Positions 35,610 to 48,620 of a stretch of 64,000 bases of DNA are shown here, in pieces (within the stretch, counting starts at the first letter, position 1; each line of letters starts with the position of its first letter). This stretch comes from Aulostomus chinensis. Taxonomy: Eukaryota; Chordata; Actinopteri; Syngnathiformes; Aulostomidae. Where the stretch lies: assembly GCA_037954235.1 (NCBI GenBank), contig JBBMOA010000018.1:1424001-1488000 (forward strand), read 5' to 3'. The translations under genes and the position numbers were made by a program. The notes beneath the pieces are model-generated. The model had not been told where the DNA came from. It worked only from the letters and a program-made list of their open reading frames with translations, and did not search any database.

Positions 35610-38600
35610 AGCTGCCACAGTAGCTCAATCCTTGTCATCCATAATTCATGGAAACGTGACCCATCCTACATTCTCGATCCATTGATGAGCCAATCCTCAT
35701 TATTTTACTGCCTCTTATCACAGGCTCTCAACAAAACAACATCAATCTGCGTCAGCGGCTCCTCGGCGCAGGAATGCTGCGTCTCCCCATGTTTAAGATT
35801 CCCAGGCTTCCTTCAGTTTGGAGCTGAAAAAGAATCCTAGTGATCAATCTCAGCTTTATACAAGGCAACAGCGACGCCGTTCTCCTCTGGACCAATGGGT
35901 GATGTTTCGTCTGGACTCATACGACGTTAAATAAAGGAACATAAATAACCGCGCTTGTGTTTCATCCTCCTCAAGCTAAAGAGGTGAATGTTCATTAGGA
36001 CCTCGTCATCACATCAAAGGCAAACTGGAGTTAGTCGGTTTGTTTTTGGAGGGAACATTAGAGCTTTTACAGCTCATTATGTCAGAGTCGCAGCAGCAAA
36101 AAGGTTTTTCCGAAGGATTTATTTGGCTTTCGTGAGACATGACACAAATATTATAAGCTAGCAACATATTTGCTTGTGTTTGTCACATGTAGCTGCTGGT
36201 GTTATTGCGCCTGCGACAATAGAAAAGCTGTTCACAGGATCAATAGTCAATCAGGTCGTCCAGTTGTTTCTCCTCCGTCTGGTAATTACGGCGATGCGAG
36301 CCCTCGCTGATGGAGCCTCCACCAACTGCCTCTGTGTAGCTGCTCTGCCTGAGCTCCTCCTGTGTGTTCATAGCAACCCTTTGAATATTTTCAGACCATA
36401 GAAACTACATTGATATTTCAGAGTTTCTTGATTTCGTGTTTTTTTTTTTCAGCAAAGTACATCCAAATGGGGCTATTTCTATCGCCCAGAGTGTAAATCA
36501 CTCTCTCTCCGGTCCCGTCCAATTCTGTATGCTCCTCCTCTGCTACGTTCTCTGGTTCCACGTTCTCAAATGTGAACGTGGTCGACTTTTGTTGTTAGAA
36601 TGAACAATGCGACTTCTCAAAGCTGATTGATATCATCTGAGACGTGGCGACGGCGAGCCGCACGTCCGCCAGTCGGCCTGACAGCGAAGCTGCAGCCCGA
36701 CTTCCAGCAACATATGTGTCCTCCTCATGGTTTAACCCCCAGCTGAACCCTCTCTCTGTGGGCTGTGGCATCTGCTGTGCCCCAGGCCTCGTCGGGGGGT
36801 GTCAACAACAGGACGTCCTCCACAAAGTCAAGTCTCACTCCAGTTTCTCCTTCCTGGTAAACAAGTGTGAGTGTGAGCTGGGATCTGTGATGCAGGCGTG
36901 GCGTGATGGGGCAGACGCCGCCGGGTCATGGCGCTCTTGGCTTTGATTGTAAACAAAAAGGAACCGTTCTGGAATCTCTGGAATCTGTTAATCTGCGTCC
37001 AGGGAGCCTCTGGGTGTTCATGCCATCCAGCTGGCGGTCATGTATGTTGTTGTGTTTTAAACGATTGTGTGTCTGTTGGCCTGTCGATCACTTGCAGTTT
37101 CATCGATCGGAAGCTGCGTTGCGTTGTGTAATTTCACTTTGTGGCGCAATGAGACCACCGGCATCCCCTGCCACTGTCATCATGATCAAATCAGCCATTG
37201 ATGGCTCATGGTCCTCGTTGGACAGGTCCCGGTGTGTCGGCCTGACTCACGTGTTTCCAGACTCCGGCTGTGGTCAGAAGGACGCGGTCGACCAGCTTCC
37301 TCCTCCATGCTGATATCAGTCCAACGCTGGCGTTCCACATCACATCAGGGCTGCATTCTAACTTCAACCTGACGTTTGACTCAACTTTTTGAAGTTCAAA
37401 CACTTAAAACTGGAATTTTTAGCAACACTTCATACCAATAATATTAGTACACATTATACTGTATATTAATACTGCAGACTCGGTGGAAGTGAACTCGCCC
37501 ATTCAAATCCATACATATTTCACTTTTCCTCAGCAGGAAAAACTGTAGCTTTGAACTCGGATGTCATCCTGTGACAGATTACTAACTTATACTAACTAAT
37601 ACTTCTTGGATGAGTTGCTGGCAGTATTTTTTCCTTCCATCTCAACCCAAGGTTACAGAGGTGGATGAGCACATTTTCCTTTCCTGTAAAATCGAACGGA
37701 TGTTTCACCTGAGCCTCGGTGGCGGTGAGGAGTAGGAGAAGGACAAATCATCCGGCACAGGAAGTTCAACGGGGAGGAGAAACGCTGGTGGAGCAGCTGT
37801 TCTTCCCAGTCTCTCCCTCACCTGTGTGGGTGACAGTCGTCCAGTGCACCCTCAGCTTTAGTCGGTCTGATCGGCACAAGCGTTCGACCTCCTAACTTAA
37901 TGGAAGCAGACGGAATGAATCTTTCACCCCATTGTTTTGGTTTTATGACTGTCAGCGTCATCATCATCTCCTTGTTTGTCACTGAGTGCATGAGTGTAAT
38001 TAACCACAGCAACAGGACACACATCCACCTGCGATGACCTCAGGAAGTTTCGATTTAATCTCCCACTCACCTTTATGCATTTGTCATAAATCTCCAGAGC
38101 AATAATCACATGACATTTACTACTGAGCCGCTTTCACCGCCGTGAAGAACGGCCACCACACACACACTGAGGCGTAATTAATTATGATAACGGAGAGGAG
38201 TGACTTTTAAGGTTGCTTCTGTGCCGTCACCATGCTGAGTCTCCTCAGACCTTTCTGTAGGAGACCCCCACCACCACCGCCGCCACCCCTCCCCTCCACA
38301 AAGTGTCAAAGGACTTCCAAGCTGAGGCACATTAAAATGAACAAAGTGCTCTCCAACTTCCATTAGCTGAAGAATTTCTTTGAATCCGTGACCCTCTGGG
38401 AGGCCTGTCTGAAGAAGAAATAGCTCTCCTAATTAAGTGAAGGGATTGTGCACCGTGTCAGGAGTGGTGAAGCAAGCGAACATAAACTTTGACTAAAAAA
38501 TAAAAGATTGTGCTGGGAGAGCGTTCTGGGTTTTTTTTTTAGTTTTTTTTATGAAACCCAAGGGTAGAAGTGTGTAGCATCTTAACATTGTAAAATGCAC

Positions 38601-38679
38601 AGCGCAGGAGTGTGCACTTGACAGCCACGCAGAGGACCATGAGGGAATGCTGAGGCGGCCGCTGCGGCGCCTGCAGCTG

Positions 38680-38775
38680 ATTAACTCCAAATGAGGACTC
38701 ATTAACATTCCTGCCAGATCATCACATATGCAGTTGTTGATGAAAATCAGTACTGACAAGTCTATAATTATGGGA
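38680..38775. promoter_or_regulatory. Possible conserved non-coding element
   Basis: It contains CTGATTAACTCC, ACTCATTAACATTCC and TATAATTATGGG in unique sequence directly before a GC-rich repeat. Visual call only. Confidence 0.2.
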
Positions 38776-38892
38776 CACTTCAGAATTGGTCTGGATGACC
38801 GACTCCTCTCAGGATGGAGGCTTGAACAGAAAACCACCAGCTTGGAGAGAAAAGGAGCGAAAAGAGGAGCTGGAGCTGTTGATTGTTCAGTC

Positions 38893-38941
38893 GGCGCGGC
38901 GCGGCGCGGCGCGGCGTGGCGCGGCGCGGTGCGGCGCGGCC
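38893..38941. repeat. (GGCGC)n pentanucleotide repeat
   Basis: About ten units of a GGCGC pentamer with two C-to-T changes lie in otherwise ordinary sequence. It is an isolated 49-bp island of almost pure G and C. Confidence 0.9.
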
Positions 38942-39075
38942 GGGGGAAGGTCGCCTCCCGCGGGACAGCCTACAGGAGAATAACACAGATCATGCAAGTG
39001 ACACGTAATGGTAGTGACAGACGGAGGGGCCGATCATGTTGGGGTGCCTCCTCCCTCTTTGGTCCTGCTCCAGTG

Positions 39076-39112
39076 CCCCCCCCCCCCCCGTCCCGTCGTC
39101 GTCGTCGTCATC
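39076..39112. repeat. C14 run with adjacent (GTC)n
   Basis: Fourteen C are followed within 6 bp by CGTCGTCGTCGTCGTCATC. Confidence 0.9.
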
Positions 39113-41699
39113 GGCACGTCCCACTTTTACAGCGAGCGAGGTTTACCTCTCCACAGATGAGGAGGGCACACTTTCACTCGAATGAAGGCCATTTATTTCC
39201 CCCCCTCAGCATGTGGCAGATTGAGAACTTGATATACAGGTTATCACGGGTGTATCTGGGTTTCCTCCGCTGAGGATCGCGCTCGCAGCCACGTACTGTA
39301 CTCTAGCCCACTTTTATCTGGGGGTTGCACTGCCGGGCGATTACACGCTGCTGTGGGTGCCCTGCTAACATGAAGCTAGAACCAATAAGACATCCAGCCA
39401 GCTGATTAGAGGCGGCGTCAGGAGTGCTCTAAGTGCTGCCATCATGTTAAGTGGGAATGAGATTTGTTCATTTGCAGCTGGCTGATGAACAGATGTCCAG
39501 CCGCAGCTTCCCTGGCACGGCGGCAGCAGTCAGCAGATGCCCTGGACCTTTTTCCACCTTGGACACTGGGATCAACACCTGTGAGAGTCTCATCGCTAAT
39601 TGAACAGCTAGAGCCCTACTAATGGCCATCGCTGGCGCTGTTACCGTCCTCGCCATGTTTCCTGATGCCAAACAGATGCGATCCAGCTGTGGAGAAGATG
39701 CTGGTCCCATTAAGGCCATCTGGTGGCGAAACTCCCAAGATGGAACTCACGGGCGGGCGGGACATCGACACAGGAGGTCGAAGATTAAAGAACCTTCACG
39801 TGGTCAAAGGTCACTGTCACGTCGCGCTGCTTTGTTTTTTTCTCTGTGGCCTCGCACTATAAAGGAAGCTCCAATCTCGTTATACTTTTATGACTTCAAT
39901 AAAACTGATGCTGATTCACATGGATTTAAGCAGGCGTCTGGAACCTTCTGGACAACTGGGCAAACAGGATGTTGTATTGTTTGGCTCGCTGACATAACAT
40001 CACTAAACTCTCAGTCGCCAACTGCTCCGTGCTGATCGCCGCCACATGACAACCTGTGGCGTGAACCTCTGGTTGTGTAACCCTGGCTGCTCACTCCTGC
40101 CAGCCGGGTTTCCTTCCTGTGTGAACAGGCGAACTTTCGCCAAGGTTTTCTTCCCCTGACGATTCTTTTCTTGCATTTGACCTGTTTAGGCACTCCAGCT
40201 CTGACCCCGCCCATGTCTGTGACACCGTCTGAGTTGGCACTATCAATTTCATGGCAAGCACAACTGATCCCATCTTAAGCTGAAGCCACGTAGCCAAGCT
40301 GGGGGGGGATAAGACCGACACTTGACAAAGATCTTGAGGGTGAGATTGTGTCAACCAGTGGTATTATAAGATGATGTGGAGCTTTAATGGAGGAAGCAGC
40401 CCAGTTTATCAGCGCAGGGGGTCTTGTACGTCTGGCAGAGCGATGGTGAGGCCGCAGGACAGAAATATGAAAGCCCCGTCTTTGGTTGTGCAGCATATTG
40501 CATTCACGAGGAACCTCGATGCATCATTCTTCGGCCTCCAGCTTGGATGGCTGCCCAGAACAAAGAGATTGAAAGTCATTTGAATCAGGGGTGCAGAGCA
40601 GAACTTAAGCTACATGAAATGAAAGCTACTGACTGCACGGCGAATACCAATCAGGCGGTGAAGGCCGTCAGAGTGACTGGCTTAAAGGGGTGAGGGAGGC
40701 TCCTTCCTCAGGTTTCGAGAAGAAAATGCAAAAGCTGCAAGATCCGCGGCGTGCATTTGTTCGCAGAGGGAAAACTACTGTAAAGAAGCACACCAGCAAA
40801 AGTCACCCCTGCTTTTTCATTGCAAAAATCTTTCAGTTTCATCTCCAGGCAAAGAGAACTGCGACTCTTCTTGGACAACAGAGATGCATGATAAGGCCAA
40901 AGGTGATCACGTATCGCCGAAGTGCTCTTGAGATCTGCGCTAAGACGCCAATGTTATTCCCAAAAGGATTTCAGAAATGTTTGAGTTGTCGTGAGGAAGG
41001 AGGACAGATATCAAGTGGATGGTCTGACGGGATTCCCCAGGCCTCTTGAAGGGGGCGAGGCCTCCTGAATAGTTCCCCCCGATCACAACGTCCCGAGATC
41101 ATACATGAAACCAACAAAGCAGACACTTATGTCCCATCCAATAATCTGCATCTTTGTTGAGGTTAGCAAAGATAGCATCAGCTACATCACACATGGCGAC
41201 GAGGGAAGAGCAGAGAACGCCACTGAAGGCTGTTTGTACATGGAAACTGGTTAGCATGACAGGCGCTGATGGAGGAGACTTCCGCTGGAGGCTCGTGAGC
41301 GGAGGAAGCTGCGATGTGCCTGGGTGGCGTGTGGTCGCTGACGGGGAGTGGATGCGTGCAGCTGCAGCCAGAGGTTCAACGTCAGTGCTTATTTGAACCC
41401 AGGTCTGATCTGCGGCGCCAAAGCTAACGACAGCGAGGTGAAAATGTGTCGCGCCACTCAGGCCTTGTGCAGCTGCATGGAGGTTGGCGGACTGTTCGAC
41501 TAATGTTGATGAAACAAGTCAGGACTTTTGGACCAGAACTGGTTCTTTAAACTGCCACTTATAAAACCATTTCTCTGGTCAGTTCTGATTCAGAACCAAA
41601 GCCAGAACAAAACACGCTCCACGGTTTTGCTCCGGTCGCTCTGTTCTGCTTCGGGTCCCGAAATTACAAGAGTTTCTGTTTATTTATCTCTCTCCTCTC

Positions 41700-42060
41700 T
41701 TCCACAGTGTTGCTTTGTTTTCCAACCTGACAAACGTATTAGAGCTAATTGAATATGTCCCGCTGACAGCTGTCGGAGATAATGAAGCCTCTTTGCCTCA
41801 CATTTTCTCCCCCAGGATGAGCTCCCTCTCCTGCACTTCAGTCCACATCAAAGTGCCTTATCAGGGTGGAATCAGAGCTGAAGGAATTATTGATCAAGCT
41901 GAGAGCCCCGGACGCCATATTTACTGCTCCGCCAGCGAGGGAGAGATGGTATTATTGAGCCAAAAGCCACGCTTTCAGAGTCAGGAGACAATGGAGCCCA
42001 GCACATGTGGTGTTTTGTGGCTGTTATTCAAGATAATTCCCCCGAAACATCGGGCCATTT
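41700..42060. promoter_or_regulatory. Possible conserved non-coding element or decayed exon
   Basis: A pyrimidine tract ending TCTTCCACAG (about 41698-41707) resembles an acceptor and is followed by an open frame of about 115 codons (41715-42062). The peptide matches nothing I know, and no consensus donor closes it. The composition (GTATTAGAGCTAATTGAATATG) looks more like conserved non-coding DNA. Confidence 0.2.
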
Positions 42061-43541
42061 GAAAGGGACTGATACTCTAAAAGTACTCCAGAATCTGGAC
42101 CAGATCGTAATTTGCACCAAATAAAAGACATAAAAGGATCTGAATGTATTAGTAATCACAGCCAAATAGTTTTTTTTCCCCTTGAGGAATCAAATAATGT
42201 CTCAAAACTCCCTGGACAGCGTCGATGAATCAGGTGAAATGACAGTTGTAGGTTTCTTTGCTCGGTCTCTCTGTGGCGAATGAACGAGGTTAGGCGATGA
42301 GTATTTTTGGCACAAGACAGTGGTTTAGGCAGCGTTGCAGATGTAGGACGTTTCTACTGGAGAACAACGGAGAGAAGTCTTGAGTTCATACAGTTCAGAA
42401 CTTAATCCATCTCCAGTTAGGTTCCCCGTTTTTAAATCCTGGAGTGAAATGGAGGCTGAGCTTGTACTTCAAACTCCACGCCAGAACACAGTGACACGTT
42501 CTGTAAGTCAAACTTGCTCTCATGTGCATGTTCTTCTGGACGCGGACTGTTCATATATTCGGAGAACTCCAGAGGAGACTTCAGACTGCACATAGCGGCG
42601 TGATCACCGTGTCCCTCTGGCCCTCTCCTCTTCCTCCAGAGTGGCTCAGGAACAAGTCAGTCGCCATGAATATTCACGTCCCCAGACAAGCATTTCAAGT
42701 GGTTTATTGACCTTCTGACCTTCTCTCCGAGGTCACCACATCAGGATCAAGATCAGGATCTAATGGGTGTGTTTAAATGGAGGTATGAGAGGAGGAGCCC
42801 CCCACACTCATTCCCTGTCCACCACCTTCATGGAAGTGAGTCCATCCTTATGAGATGCTAACGTGGCTAAACGTAGCTTCTCATCAAGACTGGTTGACTG
42901 AGAAAAAAATCAAGGAACATCTAAACTGTATAGAGAAGTTGTTGATTTGTGCCGTCAACATGCCGGAGCGCCATCTCAGCCGTGCATCCGTGATGAGGTT
43001 GACTCGTCCTTCCATCCGTGTGTGCCGGGTTCACGCCGCCCTGCATCACGTGCTCGTAAGTGGAGATTAGCAGAAGAGGCCCTTGACATCTCACAGACTA
43101 ATGAAAATGTAAATCTGCTGATGATCAGCCATGCTGCTGGCTGACAGGCTGTAAAATGGCCTCCACATCGTAATGAGGCGATGGCGACTGACACCTTCCT
43201 CTTCCCTCCTCGGCTCAGGCGCTTCTTGCTCCACCGTCCTCATTCAGCACTGATTTGTAATTTCACACGCGGCATCTCAGTGGGACAGGACGTTTAGATG
43301 TGGACGATTGTAGAACACAGGAGCAGCACTTCCTCATGAAACATTCTAGCTAGCAGGAGCCAGATGTGCTGCTCGCGGTGTCGGTGTCGTCCCAGGACTT
43401 GAGCTGGGGGCCAGCAGCTGTGTGTCACACAAGTGTCCATCAATCATTTTCTTATTATTTGATCTGTGTCCCTCAGTGGGTGAACATTTGTTTTATTGTG
43501 CATTGCAGTGAATCAGTGTTTTCATTCACTGATGTAATTAT

Positions 43542-43561
43542 CACACACACACACACACACA
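43542..43561. repeat. (CA)10 microsatellite
   Basis: Ten CA units. Confidence 0.9.
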
Positions 43562-46049
43562 CTCTTGAGTCCTGCTCACTCTGACTTGATAGCTGCACCG
43601 TCTCTGGCTCCTTGTGGACAGAACATGTGTTTGCATACAAAGTTTAAATCCTTCCATCAAAATTCATGAGCAGGCGGATTCAGCGCGTCGGTCAGAGCGT
43701 TAATTTAACAGTCTGGATCTTTCTGCTTCGTTACAGATGAGATCCATGTTAATAACCTGAAGATCTAGAAAGGCAGAGCCTTTACAAGTGTTCCGGGTCA
43801 TCGTGGTCTTCCTCTCTCGGTTGTGTAGAGGTGTTTTATTTATTGGCGCTCAAGGCCAGAGAGAGAAAATACAGCCTCTTTCATCTCCTGTAAAACCTGA
43901 ATTACCTCCATGAAGCCTGCAGACCGTGAACAGTGTCAGACGTGTCAGCAGACGCTCTCACACGAGACGTTTCAAAGCTCTGTATCTTATTTTATTGATT
44001 TGCAATGAGACAAATCACGAGACCATCAAGGCGAGCGGCTGCCGCCGTCATGCCTGCTGGACTCAACAGGACAAACCTGCCATCAATCCCAGGCGCCTCA
44101 CAAACAGCCTCAGCTCTCCTGCTAACTCACTTCCAGAGATCATTTCCCTCCACGCGGAAGTCCTGCTCTTGACAAAGGAGGAGGGTCTGAGCGTTCTCTG
44201 AAGCACATGTCGGCAAACATTGGCGTCAACTTTAAAAGTAATTTATTCAGCAGACAGGAGCTGGGAAAGATTGATGTTCATATTTCATCCATCGATGGTT
44301 TTCATAATTCACCGGCCTGGTGGACGGCTGCTAGTCAGAGCTTGTCAAGCAAGCTTTGGCAAGTACATTCTCTTTTCAGCGGGTTTAGTGATAATAAATC
44401 TTGCCAGTAAGGATGCCTGGTGGTACATTATGATCAGAGCGAACCTCAGGGGTCCGGGGACCGCCGAGGGGAAGGCAGCCATGCCAGCGTGGCAGCGTTG
44501 TCACGTCTCAGCTCACAGACGCCATTAATGATCCGTCACACGTTTAACTGAACAGGCAAATGACAGAAAGCTGTTCGAACTGATTTAGAAAATCCAGCCA
44601 AAGTTTCCGGTGTGATCTGTTCAGTCCTGACGTCCTGGCACTTGGCCAGTGGGTGTCTGAAGATTCCCCATCAGTTCATAAACGCGCCTTTTGTGTTACT
44701 GACGCCGCCGAAGATGGAACAGCAAACATGACACTCGTGCGTGTGAGGCGTGTCCTCTTTGTGTGTGGCGCTGAGCCCCGCAGCTGCAGCCGGATCCTCC
44801 TAGCAACAGCCTCCATGACCGCTCACACAGATGCTGAGTTCTGACTGCAGCAACGGGGCTCTTGATTGGTTGTGCCGGTCACTGACACAACTGTTAAAAC
44901 CCACTCGTAAAGCGGCGTCTCTGGAAGTCCCGTAAGAAGAATAAACGCATCTGTAGATGCTGTTGTTGCAGAATTCGACTCAGCGATGCAGCCAGAGGCT
45001 CTGTAACGCCCCTCGTGCAGGCCATAACGTGAGACCTTCAGTCCGTAGATCCAGAACCTGCGTTTCTACCAAACCCCACTTTCAGTGTGACGGTGATGAA
45101 ACAAATATGAATTCTCCTCCCAGTGCACCTACTGCAGTCAGTGTCAGTACTACGTGAGTACCACAGTATTCTCTGTCAGAGTCGACTGGCATGAATATTT
45201 ACACACGCTGAGGTTTGAATCAACCTTTTCCTCTCACATCTTCATCTTCATTCCTTCATCATTTCATCATCGAGGGAGGGTGTTATTTGGCGTGTCGTCC
45301 ACCGGCGTGTCCTCGTGTCACAGATCCCTCCAGCGAGTCTCAAGTTTGAGCTTAAAATAGCAAGTAGTCTTGTCAGAGAATCCAATCTAGAATTAAGCCC
45401 TGTTCAATCATACATAAGCCGAATTTGAAAGGGAGGCAGTTGAATAATGGAACAAACGCAGACTTCCCCGTGCAGCCATTGTGTTTGACATGCTCCCAGC
45501 TAACCCGGAGCACAGCGGCTCTGACCCAGAACCTCCACATGCTGGAACACGTTCCCTCCCTCAAACACGCATTCGTCAATTCAAACAAACAAGTTGTGGC
45601 CCGGCGAAGACTCAAAAACATGATTTACACCAGAGGAGGGTGAGCTGGGGCTCCTCTTTTTAGGATTACTGTCCTTTGCCTCTGTGCATTTCACTTTCAT
45701 GGCGTCGGAGGGAATATGGCGACACCCAGGGAGTCGATACAGCCTTTATAGAATGTTTGAAAGGACACGTGGTGCCGTTTGAGCACGGAGCCTCTAAAAA
45801 ACCTGCTTTCTCCTCTCAGAATGCATGAATTCTACTGAGCATCCACGACATGTCAGTCAGTCTAATAGAGACTCAGTCTGATGAAATAAGCATCAAGCAG
45901 CCAGTAAACAACCCTGACAACTGGACCGGTCCTCCAGACGAGACAGAGCTTTCACTCATTCTCTCCTAAAAAAAGAAAAACTGGGAGCAACGCCTCAAAC
46001 GGATCAAATTAAAAGCCTGAAAGCCTGGAGGAGGCAGATGCAAACGTAA

Positions 46050-47610
46050 GTTCTGTTGTCTTCTAGTCCTGGTGTCTTCTGGTTCTGGTGTCTTCTGGTC
46101 CTGGTGTCTTCTGGTCCTGGTGTCTTCTGGTTCTGGTGTCTTCTGGTCCTGGTGTCTTCTGGTTCTGGTGTCTTCTGGTCCTGGTGTCTTCTGGTCCTGT
46201 TGTCTTCTGGTCCTGGTGTCTTCTGGTCCTGGTGTCTTCTGGTTCTGGTGTCTTCTGGTCCTGTTGTCTTCTGGTCCTGGTGTCTTCTGGTTCTGATGTC
46301 TTCTGGTCCTGTTGTCTTCTGGTCCTGGTGTCTTCTGGTTCTGGTGTCTTCTGGTTCTGATGTCTTCTGGTCCTGGTGTCTTCTGGTTCGGGTGTCTTCT
46401 GGTCCTGCTGTCTTCTGGTTCTGGTGTCTTCTGGTTCAGGTGTCTTCTGGTCCTGGTGTCTTCTGGTTCTGATGTCTTCTGGTCCGGGTGTCTTCTGGTT
46501 CTGGTGTCTTCTGGATCTAATGTCTTCTGGTCCTGTTGTCTTCTGGTCCCGGTGTCTTCTGGTCCTGGTGTCTTCTGGTTCTGATGTCTTCTGGTCCTGT
46601 TGTCTTCTGGTCCTGGTGTCTTCTGGTTCTGGTGTCTTCTGGTTCTGATATCTTCTGGTTCAGGTGTCTTCTGGTTCAGGGGTCTTCTGGTCCTGGTATC
46701 TTCTGGTTCAGGTGTCTTCTGGTCCTGGTGTCTTCTGGTTCGGGTGTATTCTCGTCCTGCTGTCTTCTGGTTCTGGTGTCTTCTGGTTCAGGTGTCTTCT
46801 GGTCCTGGTGTCTTCTGGTTCAGGTGTCTTCTGGTCCTGGTGTCTTCTGGTCCTGGTGTCTTCTGGTTCAGGTGTCTTCTGGTCCTGCTGTCTTCTGGTT
46901 CTGGTGCCTTCTGGCTCAGGTGTCTTCTGGTCCTGGTGTCTTCTGGTTCAGGTGTCTTCTCGTCCTGCTGTCTTCTGGTTCTGGTGTCTTCTGGTCCTGG
47001 TGTCTTCTGGTTCTGGTGTCTTCTGGTCCTGTTGTCTTCTGGTTCTGGTGTCTTCTGGTCCTGGTGTCTTCTGGTCCTGGTGTCTTCTGGTTCTGATGTC
47101 TTCTGGTCCTGTTGTCTTCTGGTCCTGGTGTCTTCTGGTTCTGGTGTCTTCTGGTTCTGATGTCTTCTGGTCCTGGTGTCTTCTGGTTCGGGTGTCTTCT
47201 GGTCCTGCTGTCTTCTGGTTCTGGTGTCTTCTGGTTCAGGTGTCTTCTGGTCCTGGTGTCTTCTGGTTCTGGTGTCTTCTGGTTCTGATGTCTTCTGGTC
47301 CTGGTGTCTTCTGGTTCTGGTGTCTTCTGGATCTATTGTCTTCTGGTCCTGTTGTCTTCTGGTCCCGGTGTCTTCTGGTCCTGGTGTCTTCTGGTTCCGA
47401 TGTCTTCTGGTCCTGTTGTCTTCTGGTCCTGGTGTCTTCTGGTTCTGGTGTCTTCTGGTCCTGGTATCTTCTGGTTCAGGTGTCTTCTGGTCCTGGTGTC
47501 TTCTGGTTCGGGTGTCTTCTGGTCCTGCTGTCTTCTGGTTCAGGTGTCTTCTGGTTCAGGTGTCTTCTGGTCCTGGTGTCTTCTGGTTCAGGTGTCTTCT
47601 GGTCCTGGTG
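46050..47610. repeat. 16-bp minisatellite, about 97 copies
   Basis: A tandem array of roughly 97 units of TCTTCTGGTCCTGGTG, the largest repeat in the window. Variation is concentrated in the last eight bases (TCCTGGTG, TTCTGGTG, TTCAGGTG, TTCGGGTG, TCCTGTTG, TTCTGATG, TCCTGCTG). Variant order shows a large internal duplication: the array around 46340-46800 is repeated around 47140-47600 at an offset of 800-816 bp (50-51 units). All three forward frames lack stops, giving repeated spurious frames of up to 320 residues with a 16-residue period rich in Leu, Val, Ser, Cys and Trp. Confidence 0.95.
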
Positions 47611-48206
47611 GTTCCTTCCCTGCTAAGAAGGGAGGAATGACTTCAGTTAATCAATTCATCTTTGACCAATCAGAAAGGAGCAGAGGATCTGGAGAGTTCC
47701 TCTTTGGCTCCACTGAGGTGGGGACCTCGTATCTGAGAGTTCATTTTTCCAGATTTTGTTCTTGGAAATGAACGTTAGCAAATAAAATGTTTCCAAATGA
47801 ATTCACACCCAACATTTTTTCTCGCATCCGATTCTCCTGAGTTCAAACACCAAAGATTTCTCTTCCATGACGGCCTTCAAGCGCAGCGCGTGTGGCGGTG
47901 CTTGCTACTTGTTGCCTTCGTCCTCTCAACCACACCGACGCAGCAGAGGGAGGGAGAGGGCGGGGCTTTGTGCTCGCCGTCAGAACAAAGAGAGTGAGAA
48001 AGAGCGCTCGACAGTAAATGGGAATCAGGACAGTTCGTCAAATGAATCATTGATACTTTTGTCAGCAGAAATGGGCTGTCAGGGCTTCCGTACTTCGTCT
48101 CTGCACATCCAGACAGTAAAAGAAGGCAAAGACGCTCAGAGAGGTAAAACTGTTGGTTGGGTTGTGCACTCTCCAAAGATGCTGGAAGGGTCTTTTTTTC
48201 TGGCTG
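47611..48206. other. Non-repeat flank of the 16-bp array
   Basis: Unique sequence containing the start of the 47867 ORF. An AATAAAATG stretch at about 47780 could be a chance poly(A)-like signal. Confidence 0.5.
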
Positions 48207-48208
48207 AC

Positions 48209-48242
<34 letters not shown>

Positions 48243-48252
48243 GCACACACAC
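48207..48252. repeat. (CA)n microsatellite
   Basis: About 22 CA units, broken by AAAC and ACGC. Confidence 0.95.
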
Positions 48253-48596
48253 CTCCGGCTGGCGCTCTGACAGCAGCATCTGTGAGAAACTGTGCGATGA
48301 CACTCGACTCCGAACTGTCACGGGAGCAGATGGTTTATCAATTCAAAGCAAAGGGGGAAAATGGAGGAAGGGGCTTCAGAGGAGCGAAACAAACAAACCA
48401 CCAAACGATCAAAGTGTCACCGGCCTTCGGATCCGTTTTTGCTTAAAAATGCATGAAAGGAAGCTGCTGGAACGTGAACGTGCCGCAGTCTGGGAGTTGT
48501 ACTTGGGCAGGGGAGCAGGAGGAGTGGGCAATGTTTTATTCTCTTTCAGTTTGATGTGGAGAAAATTGCTGTTCAAGCTTTCCAGAGAAAGAGAGA

Positions 48597-48620
48597 GTGT
48601 GTGTGTGTGTGTGTGTGCGC
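48597..48620. repeat. (TG)n microsatellite ending in CGCG
   Basis: Ten to eleven TG units followed by CGCG, just after a GAGAGA run. Confidence 0.95.

Larger units (their letters stand above)
35610..46049. other. Non-coding flank with scattered simple repeats; no gene seen
   Basis: Mostly unique DNA. A GC-rich pentamer tract lies near 38.9 kb, a C14 run plus GTC repeats near 39.1 kb, a CA run at 43.55 kb, and TAATTAATTATG at about 38176-38187. Reading frames at 39622-40035 and 40424-41049 are the longest non-repeat ones but show no recognisable domain and are interrupted on either side. Confidence 0.55.

Noticed and set aside
40275..41049. Possible decayed retroelement or gene fragment
   Set aside because: Several adjacent frames on both strands were read, but none matched reverse transcriptase, integrase, transposase or a host domain that I know.
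46056..47771. Series of long Val/Leu/Ser/Cys/Trp-rich ORFs
   Set aside because: They arise from the 16-bp tandem array, which lacks stop codons in all three forward frames. Overlapping frames are equally open.
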